In this document: piece by piece, positions 9,198 through 17,300 of the stretch
How positions within the stretch are numbered: position 1 is the stretch's first letter
Layout: the number at the start of each line of letters is the position of its first letter
NCBI GenBank assembly: GCA_041749255.1
Contig: JBGTBR010000044.1
Span: 1 to 64,000 of the forward strand
DNA length: 64,000 nt
Source: JABDLO01 sp041749255
Lineage (GTDB): Bacteria > Bacteroidota > Bacteroidia > Chitinophagales > Saprospiraceae
Direction of reading: 5' to 3'
Notes under the pieces: model-generated
Told to the model about the DNA's origin: nothing
What the model saw: the letters and a program-made list of their open reading frames with translations, nothing else
The model's database searches: none
Made by a program: the position numbers and the translations under genes

Positions 9198-9264
9198 ATC
9201 TTTGTTTTATGAAGCACCACAGTTCAGTAATTTGACGGCCGAGAGAATGGGAAGTCTGGTTGCT

Positions 9265-9684
9265 CTATTCACTTTTTATTTTCGCTAAATATTCTGTAGG
9301 AGTCAAAATTGATAATTGACTTTCTTTGTAATCTTTTGTATTTCTTGTAATGATTATTTCATGTCCTGATTCCTCTGCACAATAATTTTGAACCCCATCT
9401 TCAAAGTCCTTAAATTTTGAATTGGCCGCTCTGTTAATAATTGTCTGGCCTACGTTCTCTACATTGACTATCTTTAGAATTTTCTTTGTATGTGTGTCTG
9501 CTTTACGTTGAGTCTCCAGTTTCCCAATTATATAGTAAAGGTTTGTAATGCTTATAGGCGAAACACAAAGTTTAACCTCTGTTAATATTGATACTTCGAT
9601 TATCTCAGCAATATCATCCATAAATGGTTCCCTATCAAGCAAAAGATCTAAGAGCACATCAGAGTCTAAAAATATTTTTTTCAT
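9265..9684 (-). CDS. PIN-domain toxin
   Basis: A 139-residue PIN protein. The N-terminus FLDSDVLLDLLLDREPF has the first acidic residues, and the C-terminal part has KFKDFEDGVQ and IITRNTKDY, giving the other metal-binding aspartates of this RNase fold. Proteins of this kind are type II toxins that cleave RNA. The antitoxin gene lies 116 bases upstream on the same strand, a wider gap than is usual for such pairs. Confidence 0.85.
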   Translation of the reverse strand: MKKIFLDSDVLLDLLLDREPFMDDIAEIIEVSILTEVKLCVSPISITNLYYIIGKLETQRKADTHTKKILKIVNVENVGQTIINRAANSKFKDFEDGVQNYCAEESGHEIIITRNTKDYKESQLSILTPTEYLAKIKSE

Positions 9685-9800
9685 TTTCTTACATTTCGTA
9701 AAGTATCAAAGAACAACCTACTCCATAAGATTTTCCTTTCCCCGATAATTTTGTTGAAAAACCTAGCAACCAACATTACGGCTCATATATGAAGTACCTT

Positions 9801-10064
9801 TTAAAGTTTATCACTTAAATATTTTTCTATTAATGCATCTTGAAGAATTTCCTTGTAGGAGGTGTCATCTTTGGCTAATTTGATTGAGCCTTTTAATTCT
9901 TTTACTAATTTCATTGAGGATTTTTTCTTATCTAATTTATGGGATGTTGCCAGAGATTTCAAGTATTCCTCAACTATGCTTGACAAGCTTTTTCCACTAG
10001 TCTTAGCATATTCTTTTGCTTCATCAATGACCATTTGATTTATTGACAATGTTAATTTATTCAT
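9801..10064 (-). CDS. Antitoxin of PIN toxin (DUF6364-like, ribbon-helix-helix)
   Basis: An 87-residue protein starting MNKLTLSINQMVIDEAKEYA and continuing GKSLSSIVEEYLK, which is the ribbon-helix-helix DNA-binding pattern of DUF6364-type antitoxins. The C-terminal half is the likely toxin-binding part. It precedes the PIN gene and would repress the shared promoter at 10,084-10,114. Confidence 0.85.
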   Translation of the reverse strand: MNKLTLSINQMVIDEAKEYAKTSGKSLSSIVEEYLKSLATSHKLDKKKSSMKLVKELKGSIKLAKDDTSYKEILQDALIEKYLSDKL

Positions 10065-10083
10065 ACGTGTTATTTATTACGTA

Positions 10084-10114
10084 CAAAATAATATGATTTA
10101 TTTGATTTTGTCAA
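10084..10114 (-). promoter_or_regulatory. Putative promoter of the PIN toxin-antitoxin pair
   Basis: Read on the minus strand, CTTGACAAAA is followed 19 bases later by TATTTTGTAC, then the antitoxin ATG about 20 bases on. The same arrangement (CTTGACAAAA ... TTTGTAC) precedes the YefM gene at 14,055-14,085. No transcript data; call rests on spacing and likeness. Confidence 0.5.
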
Positions 10115-10158
10115 GTGATTTGTGATTTTTTTCTTAGCACCAATAATGATATATTCAG

Positions 10159-10415
10159 CAACTCCAGCCCTAAAATAAGGCGTATTAATAATTATGTCTG
10201 CTCTTGCCAATAGGCTGGCGTTTTGGAATACACTGTTGAATTCTAATCATTTTAAGCTAAAATAATAAGATTATGCTAAAACACTGTATACCAAGATTGT
10301 AAACCAGGTAAATCTAAGGCATTTCAAGCGAAGGGCGCAAATCAGTTTCTCAAAATATCGATGTTGTCATTTTTAAGCATCAGTCTTATGAGTGCATATG
10401 CAAACGGTTTATTCG
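10159..10415 (+). repeat. R1 dispersed repeat, copy 4 (modules A, B, C, D)
   Basis: A nearly full copy: AACTCCAGCCCT, TATGTCTGCTCTTG, GGAATACACTGTTG, TGCTAAAACACTGTATACCA, GCGAAGGGCGCAAA and then AAAATATCGATGTTGTCATT. The words GGAATACACTGT and ACACTGTATACC form an imperfect inverted pair about 45 bases apart. It fills the gap between the antitoxin and the lipoprotein gene; nothing else is seen there. Confidence 0.85.
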
Positions 10416-10473
10416 TGCTGATTTACAGATTTTTTCAGGCGCTTTTTACATTAAAGTTTCTTTCTCTTTTCTG

Positions 10474-10938
10474 TTAATGAGTTCTTCTAAAGTAATTATC
10501 ACAGATGTCAATATAACTTCCATTGAATATTAATTTGTCATCACAAATCAAAATTCTTCCAAATAAAAGGTTACTCGAGGGTTCATCTTTTATTGAAAAT
10601 AAATCCGCATCACCATCTACAATTTCCCATCTCGAAGTTTGAATTATTTGATCAAATTGCTTTATCACTAGAAAACTATCGATTTTAAAATCGATTGTCA
10701 GATTTGAGTCAATTACATTTTTTGCCTGATCTGGTCTCCAAAAACAGGATACATATTCCCATTGCCAAGTTCCAATAAGCTCATTTCTGATCTTACTATC
10801 ATTCCAAACTGAATCATTATAACATATCCACATCTCACCGAGACTGAAAGGTGGATCGGCAATCTCATTCTTATCACATGAGAAAATTAAAAACACAATG
10901 AGATATATGCTGATGGCTTGAAAAAGTATTTTTTTCAC
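10474..10938 (-). CDS. Putative lipoprotein, lipocalin-like
   Basis: A 154-residue protein with a lipoprotein signal peptide ending LIFSC (Cys21). The mature part has RNELIGTWQWEYVSC and several evenly spaced beta-like stretches, as in small lipocalin-like lipoproteins common in Bacteroidota. Four cysteines in the mature part (near WICYN, YVSCFW, ILICDD, DICDN) may form disulfides. Function unknown. It follows the beta-barrel gene on the same strand at about 180 bases. Confidence 0.65.
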   Translation of the reverse strand: MKKILFQAISIYLIVFLIFSCDKNEIADPPFSLGEMWICYNDSVWNDSKIRNELIGTWQWEYVSCFWRPDQAKNVIDSNLTIDFKIDSFLVIKQFDQIIQTSRWEIVDGDADLFSIKDEPSSNLLFGRILICDDKLIFNGSYIDICDNYFRRTH

Positions 10939-11115
10939 ATTTAATGGTTTGATTTACTATTTTCTATTTAATAGCCCATAACCGGCAAAGCCTTAGAGCA
11001 GGCGGGCATTAAAACCTGATTAACTGTCTCCAAAGACCGAGGTTTATTAAAGGTAATCAATTTCAATTTAGCACTTTCCGACCACTTGCTCTTAGCCAAT
11101 GCTGGTAGTATGTGC

Positions 11116-11802
11116 TTATTTCTTTTTTCCAAATTTATATCCAAGAGCAAGTGTATATGCTTGAAAGCTTCCATTAGATTTAATGTCAAAATTTGTTACT
11201 GTATTGTTAGAATTAGTATTATCGTATTGAATATTGATGTTTTGATTTAACCCACAAAATGAACGTACATTAATTCCTAGCGAAAAGTTATTAAAAATTT
11301 CATATTCTAATCCTGCACCGAATTCAACTAATCCAAAAGTTCTCTTAGGTTCATTTCCCATGGATTTAGATTCATTATCTGATGAGAATATGAAACCGCT
11401 TTGAGAATTAATAATTAAAATGGAGCTCCCTGTAAATAGTGAAAAATCTAATCTGTCTGATAAAATATTCTTCTTATATATTATACGGATAGGTATTTGT
11501 ATTCTATTCATTCCCAGAATTAAGTTGGCGGAGTCTGGGGAATTTGAATAGAAATCAGCCCCGTAAAATTTACTATAGATACCTGTTTCAACGTGGAAGT
11601 TATTTTTCAATTCATGTGAAATTGATACCCCATAAAAGGCGTGGGTATTGTTTAAAACTTGAACATTATTTTGAGGGTTTATTAATTCATAATTCGTATG
11701 CGCTATACCTATTTCATATGTTACTTGCAATCTTTTTTGAGCCATTGCTGCTTCCAATGTCCACATTATTAAGATTGCTGAAATTATAATTATTCGGTTC
11801 AT
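11116..11802 (-). CDS. Outer-membrane beta-barrel protein (porin-family fold)
   Basis: The frame opens at 11871, but the start is most likely the ATG at 11802, which begins MNRIIIISAILIMWTLEAAM and gives a clean signal peptide with cleavage after AMA; that leaves 228 residues. The rest alternates polar and hydrophobic residues (FSLGINVRSFCG, AYTLALGYKFG) and ends with a barrel-type last strand. This is the small PorT/OmpA-barrel type common in Bacteroidota; its ligand or role is unknown. A frame at 10,968-11,189 overlaps its end and is not considered a gene. Confidence 0.7.
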   Translation of the reverse strand: MNRIIIISAILIMWTLEAAMAQKRLQVTYEIGIAHTNYELINPQNNVQVLNNTHAFYGVSISHELKNNFHVETGIYSKFYGADFYSNSPDSANLILGMNRIQIPIRIIYKKNILSDRLDFSLFTGSSILIINSQSGFIFSSDNESKSMGNEPKRTFGLVEFGAGLEYEIFNNFSLGINVRSFCGLNQNINIQYDNTNSNNTVTNFDIKSNGSFQAYTLALGYKFGKKK

Positions 11803-11828
11803 ATTTTTTCCAATACCACAACAATTAT

Positions 11829-12030
11829 ATATCCACAACTCCAACCCACCCGATTGCGTGTATTTCCGCAAGTATCTGCTCTGGTTTATGAACAGGGGTT
11901 GTGGTATACCTTAACAAATTTACAAATTATAAGATAAAAATCAAAAAGTTTGTGCTAAAACACTGTATACCAGCACTTTAAAACAGGTATAAGCGAGATG
12001 TCACGCGAAGGGCGCAAAGGGGTATCGATA
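11829..12030 (+). repeat. R1 dispersed repeat, copy 5 (modules A, B, C)
   Basis: It has AACTCCAACCCACC, TGTATTTCCGCAAGTATCTG, GTGGTATACCTTAAC, TGCTAAAACACTGTATACCA and CACGCGAAGGGCGCAAAGG, then a trace of module D (TATCGAT). It lies between the 5' side of the barrel gene and the 3' end of the Fic gene, 16 bases from the Fic stop. Confidence 0.85.
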
Positions 12031-12045
12031 TTAAGTTTTCTTACA

Positions 12046-13128
12046 TTATTGTTTAAGTATCTCAATCAGTTTTTTATTAATATAGAGTATTTCTCTCCCA
12101 ACTTTTTGAGATTCCAGAATGCCAATTTCTTCTAATTCTTTTAAGTATCTCGATGCTGCTTTTCTTTCAACACCAATTCTGGCTACAACAAAATCAATTT
12201 TTGAATACGGTTGTTCAAAAAGCAACTCAACAAGTTCTTTTCTATAAATTTTCGGGGCTTCCTTTTGAACTTTAATTATTGTATTATCAAGTAGATTTTT
12301 AATGTTCGTAATCTTAATTATAGTATCTCTTGATGTACTCTCAACCGCCTGCAACATAAACATTATCCAGTCCTCCCATTCTCCCTTATGATTGGTTTTA
12401 TTTAACAATCGATAGTATTCTGATTTATTCTCTATTATAAATGAGCTTAAATATAAAATGGGAACATCAATCAAGTCATTAAGTATCAGGTAAAGTATGT
12501 TGAGAATTCTTCCTGTTCTTCCGTTGCCATCATAAAATGGGTGAATACTTTCAAACTGATAATGCAGTATTGCAAGGTTTATTAAAGGTGATAACTCACT
12601 GTCGTTTTGATTATAATGATTAATGAAATTTGTCAATAATTCAAGAATTTCGGCTTTATCCTGAGGTGGAATATATACAACCTCTCCTGTTTTATCATTT
12701 TTGAGGACAGTTCCAGGCATACTTCTAATTCCAGCTGTATTATCAACTAATTCTTGTTGAATCCTTACAATGTCATTAACTCGTATAAATCCTTGTTTTT
12801 TTGCGATGTAAAATCCAGAGAATATTGCTTTTCTGTAGTTTACAACTTCTTTTGTTTCAGCCGATATGGATGACTTATTAATTACCAATGCTTTGTATAG
12901 CTCGTCTTGTGTTGTAATGATATTTTCAATTTCGGAACTATCTTTTGCCTCTTGAAGTACTATGGCATTAATTAGCATTGCCTGATTGGGTATTGTCTTT
13001 GCTATACCTTTAAGCTCAGCTAAGGCAGCAGTTGACCTGTTTACCTGTCTTAAAATTTCAATAGTCTCAACTTTTTCTCTTGGAGGAGGAAGTAATTCAA
13101 GTTTATGTTGTGGTGCATATTGTCCCAT
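12046..13128 (-). CDS. Fic family protein (class II, N-terminal inhibitory helix)
   Basis: A 360-residue Fic protein. The active-site motif is HPFYDGNGRTGR. Near residue 65 the helix has SSEIEN, which fits the inhibitory (S/T)xxxE(G/N) motif, so self-inhibition is expected. The last ~80 residues form a winged helix (SKIDFVVARIGVERKAASRY, then LEEIGILESQKVGREILYIN), as is standard in this subgroup. Fic enzymes transfer AMP or other nucleotides to proteins; this class is often chromosomal and may regulate itself or a partner. It is a one-gene unit between two repeat copies, as mobile stress genes often are. Confidence 0.9.
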   Translation of the reverse strand: MGQYAPQHKLELLPPPREKVETIEILRQVNRSTAALAELKGIAKTIPNQAMLINAIVLQEAKDSSEIENIITTQDELYKALVINKSSISAETKEVVNYRKAIFSGFYIAKKQGFIRVNDIVRIQQELVDNTAGIRSMPGTVLKNDKTGEVVYIPPQDKAEILELLTNFINHYNQNDSELSPLINLAILHYQFESIHPFYDGNGRTGRILNILYLILNDLIDVPILYLSSFIIENKSEYYRLLNKTNHKGEWEDWIMFMLQAVESTSRDTIIKITNIKNLLDNTIIKVQKEAPKIYRKELVELLFEQPYSKIDFVVARIGVERKAASRYLKELEEIGILESQKVGREILYINKKLIEILKQ

Positions 13129-13206
13129 ATTCTTATTATATGTCCCAAAAATACTAATTTTAGTACATATATCAATGGTGGTAGATGTTTTTACTTGAAA
13201 CCTAAC

Positions 13207-13385
13207 AGGTGTACCAAAAAGTCATGCCAAATCACAGTATACCAAGATTGTAAACCAAGTATAACCAATGTATTTCACGCGAAGGGCGCAAAGGGGGTTC
13301 GCGAAAGGTCGCAAATAGGTTTTACAAAATATCGATGTTATCATTTTTAAGCATCAGTCTCATGAGAGCATATACCGGCCGTAAA
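13207..13385 (+). repeat. R1 dispersed repeat, copy 6 (modules B, C, D)
   Basis: The copy has ATCACAGTATACCAAGATTG, CACGCGAAGGGCGCAAAGG, TCGCGAAAGGTCGCAAATAG and AAAATATCGATGTTATCATT. Module A is missing. It separates the Fic gene's 5' side from the YoeB gene's 3' side; the ~100 bases after it hold no gene. Confidence 0.85.
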
Positions 13386-13483
13386 TTCAATAAAATTTGA
13401 ACAGTATAATTCTCAAAAAAAAATGGTACACTTTGACCGGATTATGCATTCATAGAAAATGTTGCCTACTGGTTCTTCATTTT

Positions 13484-13759
13484 TTAATCGTCATAATGGT
13501 ATCGGCATTGTATAATAATGCATCTCTGATCCTCTCTTTTTTCCCCTGTTACCTTATAAACCAAACGATGTTCCTGAGTGATTCGTCTTGACCAAAATCC
13601 CTTTAAGGTGTATTTCAACGGTTCTGGTTTGCCCAAACCTTTGAAAGGAGTTTGTCGTATAGATTTGATGAGCTCTTTGATTTTTATTACTATTTCCTCG
13701 TCTGTCTCTATCCAATAGCTGAAATCCTCCCATCCGTTTTTCGTGAATTCTATATTCAT
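13484..13759 (-). CDS. yoeB: YoeB/Txe-family toxin (ribosome-dependent mRNA endonuclease)
   Basis: A 91-residue protein with the full pattern of the family: WEDFSYWIETD near the start, IKELIKSIRQTPFKGLGKPE in the middle, LKGFWSRRITQEHRLVYKV with the catalytic arginine and histidine, and a tail ending CRYHYDD. YoeB cleaves mRNA on the ribosome during stress. It follows the antitoxin gene by ten bases and would be held inactive by it. Confidence 0.9.
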   Translation of the reverse strand: MNIEFTKNGWEDFSYWIETDEEIVIKIKELIKSIRQTPFKGLGKPEPLKYTLKGFWSRRITQEHRLVYKVTGEKREDQRCIIIQCRYHYDD

Positions 13760-13769
13760 TATCCTCCTT

Positions 13770-14027
13770 TCAACCTTCTAAATCATAGCTCACCGTATCT
13801 CCGGCTTTAAACTGATCGATCGATTCTTGCAGCCGTTTTCTATTTGCATCTGTTGATAATAAATATTCTGTCTCCTTTAGCGAATTGTACTCTTTGATCG
13901 ACATGATCACAATGGCATCATCGTCATTGTTATTTCTAGGGATGATGATGACCTCTAGCGACTTGCTTACCATATCAAAATATGTTTTCATTTGAGCTCT
14001 TAAAGAGGATATCGTTACTGCTTTCAT
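13770..14027 (-). CDS. yefM: YefM/Phd-family antitoxin
   Basis: The start is set at the ATG at 14027 (MKAVTISSLRAQMKTYFDMV), because all family members begin near this point; an open frame goes further to 14069 but that part covers the promoter. The 85-residue protein has the Phd/YefM DNA-binding N-terminus and a C-terminal toxin-binding tail (NRKRLQESIDQFKAGDTV). It would repress its own operon with YoeB. Confidence 0.9.
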   Translation of the reverse strand: MKAVTISSLRAQMKTYFDMVSKSLEVIIIPRNNNDDDAIVIMSIKEYNSLKETEYLLSTDANRKRLQESIDQFKAGDTVSYDLEG

Positions 14028-14044
14028 GACAATTTTATTGTACT

Positions 14045-14090
14045 TTATTATGTACAAATTTAAGTACAAATTTTATTTTTGTCAAGTACT
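14045..14090 (-). promoter_or_regulatory. Promoter and likely operator of the yefM-yoeB pair
   Basis: On the minus strand, CTTGACAAAA (14,081-14,085 core) is followed after 18 bases by TAAATTTG (14,055-14,062), matching the Bacteroidota -7 element TAnnTTTG. Over it lies a perfect inverted repeat TGTAC-8 bases-GTACA at 14,051-14,068, a good candidate for the antitoxin's operator. A further AGTACA lies on the downstream side. Confidence 0.6.
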
Positions 14091-14196
14091 TGCACTTTAT
14101 TCATAAAGTCGTCATAAATCTTGCTACTAATTTGATCTGGCGAATTGTCATATTTCAATGGTTGGTAGCGGACAAGCATGCATGACGGAGTCAGCC

Positions 14197-14377
14197 GAAT
14201 ATTTCGTATGTAACATTTACTGTTACTATTTCAAGCAAAGGGGGGTTGCAAAGGAGGTTTCACGCAGAGGTCGTAAAGTTTTATCACGCAATGGACGCAA
14301 AGAGAGAGGTGATATGCATGCCATCTATGCGATTTCTTTGCAGTATTTATTAGCGATCTTGGCGTTAGCCCATTTTA
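14197..14377 (+). repeat. R1 dispersed repeat, copy 7 (module E)
   Basis: It has ATTTCGTATGTAACATTTAC, TTTCACGCAGAGGTCGTAAA, CACGCAATGGACGCAAAGAG and GGTGATATGCATGCCATCT, close to the E modules at 3,690-3,805 and 21,541-21,720. Its far end, CCATTTTAA, contains the complement of the stop codon of the helicase gene, so the repeat edge abuts or supplies that stop. Confidence 0.8.
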
Positions 14378-17300
14378 ACCTTCTTTCTGTTCCTTCTCAA
14401 AGTAAAGTTCTGGTAAAATAATTTTCACTTCATCTTCTTTACCTTCTATTTGCCAATACACTATAAAGTTTATTTTCGCACTTTTCAATACATAGTTTTT
14501 AGCTTCCCAGCTTTCAATTTGACTGATAAACTGCCGGGAAAATTTTAAAACGACCCGCCCTTTTGAATTTAAACATTCATGTCCGTTTAAATACAATTTA
14601 TCACCACTTACAAACTGTGTAACCAAATACTGTCTTCTTATGAAATAGCTCAACCAAACATCTTTGTGAGCCAGGTGCATTGCCAACTCTTTTGGTGGTA
14701 AATGCATTTCTTTATCCACAACCCGTTCCAAATTCTGTACGGAAAAATGGTCAAGAAAACCTGAATTCAAATGTAAAGTCAAATTCCGTTTGGCTCTGGT
14801 CATGGCGACATACAATAATCGTTTTGCATCATCTGTTGATGGATTGAAATTTTCGAGCATCAGAAAAACATTGTCAAACTCCTTTCCTTTCGCTTTATGA
14901 ATGGTTGAAACGAAAATAGTTTCTCCCATCTCATCGTAGAAATCTTCCAATTTGGATTCACGAATAAAAACTTCCAGATCGGATTTATACATCCTTTTTG
15001 GGTTGGTCGCTTCAAAATCTTTGATGATGTTGTTGCACAATTCCAATCTTGTGCTGCGTCTAAACTTGTTATTCAATTCACGCTTTGCACTTGCCCAAAC
15101 ATCATCACTAATGATAAAAACATCATCAGTCAATTCCAATTGGTTTAAAAAAAATCTGACTTCCAGGAGATGATACAAACTGAAGCCGTCATTTGACTGA
15201 ATCAGCTTAGCTTGCATTTCATTTTTCAAAAGAAGTCCCGTGATTTGAAGTGCTTCCTCATTTGTCCTTGTAAGCACACATGTAGTTCCTGTGAGTTCTG
15301 TGGTGAGTATGTCTTGTCCAAGCGGGGATATGAGGTTGCCGCTTTCATAGCGAACTATTTTTATTTTTCCGTTGTCGGTTTGTTTTGGAATTATAGGTGT
15401 GTCTTTCAATCGGTGATTAATCCGTTTCACAAACTGGTTTGTGAAATCAACAAGGTTGCTTTTGCTTCTGTAATTCTCAACCAGTTCATGCCTGGCAGCT
15501 TTGTTGAACTGAATTAAATGTTCAAGGAATTTTGAACTGGCTCCTCTGAACTGAAAAATGTTCTGGTCGTCATCACCTACAGCTATCACCCTCATTTCCT
15601 CATTCTGTTCCATCAAAGAAATGATGAGATTGAACTCATCTTCGTCTATATCCTGTGCCTCATCAATCACCAAAACAGTTTTTGTAATTCGGTTTGCCTC
15701 AACTTCCTTGTTTTTTATTTTTTCAATTGTATTTTTTAGAATCATATCTGCCTTTTCCAAATTTCCAACCTTACCCAACAGGTCAAAGCAGTAGGAGTGA
15801 AAAGTTTTTATTTCAATGTAGTTGGCTGCATTGCCTATAAGTTTGAGCAATCGCTTTTTGAATTCCGTAGCTGCAGCCCTTGAAAAAGTCAGCATGAGCA
15901 ACTGTTCATGTTTTACATCTTCCATCAGAAGCAACGAAGCAAGTTTATGAACCAACACTCTTGTTTTACCGCTTCCGGGTCCTGCGGCAACAACTATGTA
16001 TTTTGTTTCATTGTCCTTAATGATTTTCAACTGGGTTGGCGACAGTTCTCCAAAAAGTTGTCTGAATTTGGTTGGAGTCATTTTAAGTTTGAGATCATCG
16101 GCTTTACTTCCGGGGAAATATTTTTTAAGAAAAGAAGAGTAGTTTAATTGAAAGTAGTCTTCCACAAACTGCAAAGCTTCTTTGTAGTCGCTTATCATCT
16201 TCTTTGCATACTCACCGACAATATGAATTTGCTGAGCCTTGTTTTCGTAGAATAAATTTAGCTTATAATAATCGTCTTTTGTGTAGCGTTTTTTGTTGTC
16301 TTGTTCAATTCGCTCAATTGTCAATCGGTTATAAATCACCATAAACCCACCTTCAATCTTGATTGCCTCAATTCTGGAAAGATAAAAGAGTGTATCTTCT
16401 ACATCATCAATGTTGATTTTTAACCTAAATAGAGTCGGGCTAACTTCATAGGCTATTTTCAATTCATGAACTGAAAACTCAACCAACACTTCTTCTTTCC
16501 CTTCATCATCTTGTGAAAAATTCACTTTGCTTTTCTCATAGAAATACTCAACAATAAACCTTGCTAACTCATACCGCTTCTCTAATTTTTCTTTTAGCAC
16601 TTCTTTAGGATAAAGGCAAATCATGGCAACATGATTTTTTGAGTACTCTAAATTTTGTCGCTTAATCCAATTCTTGATTGCCCAAAAATTGATGACGGTT
16701 TTAATTTTGCTGATGTTAACATCTACACAATCTTTTGCCTCGGCCTTTTCGTTCAGTTCCTTGATGTGATATTTCTTTTCCTCTTCCTCAAGTTCTGACA
16801 GTAAGAAGTTTTCAATCTTGCAGAATGCATCCACAATGTTAAGTGAACGATTTTTGTTTTCTCCCTTCTTAATGAATGCTGTCAAATCTTTTGCGTCGGC
16901 CAAAATGTTTTCTTCCCTAAGAAGATTCACAATATTTATCACTTCTTCCTTTACTATTCCTAAATGGTCGCTGATGTAATCTACTCTTGATTCTGCCGGA
17001 TCATCATTTGATTTTTTTCGGTTCTTGCTTGAAAAAAGTTTTTTGATTATTCTGATTCCCTTTTCTTTCTGCCTCATCTCAAATCTTTCAGAAGCATTGA
17101 TTTTGTCTATAGCTTCTTGTGCATTCTTTGAAAGAATACTGTTAGCAAAAATCCTTGGCATGTTTTGCCCTCGCTTCAAATATCCGGCATCTTCTAATGC
17201 GGCGATGGCCGTTGTTACCCTGGTTTCAATCTCTACAACATTATCATCCCAACCTGCTTTCCGTGCAATCTCCAAAGCGGAATTTGACACTTTTGAACGA

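Noticed and set aside
10968..11189. Minus-strand frame of 73 codons after the beta-barrel gene
   Set aside because: It overlaps the end of the barrel gene in another frame and has no family-like features.
14158..14421. Plus-strand frame of 87 codons
   Set aside because: It is repeat copy 7 plus the antisense of the helicase C-terminus.
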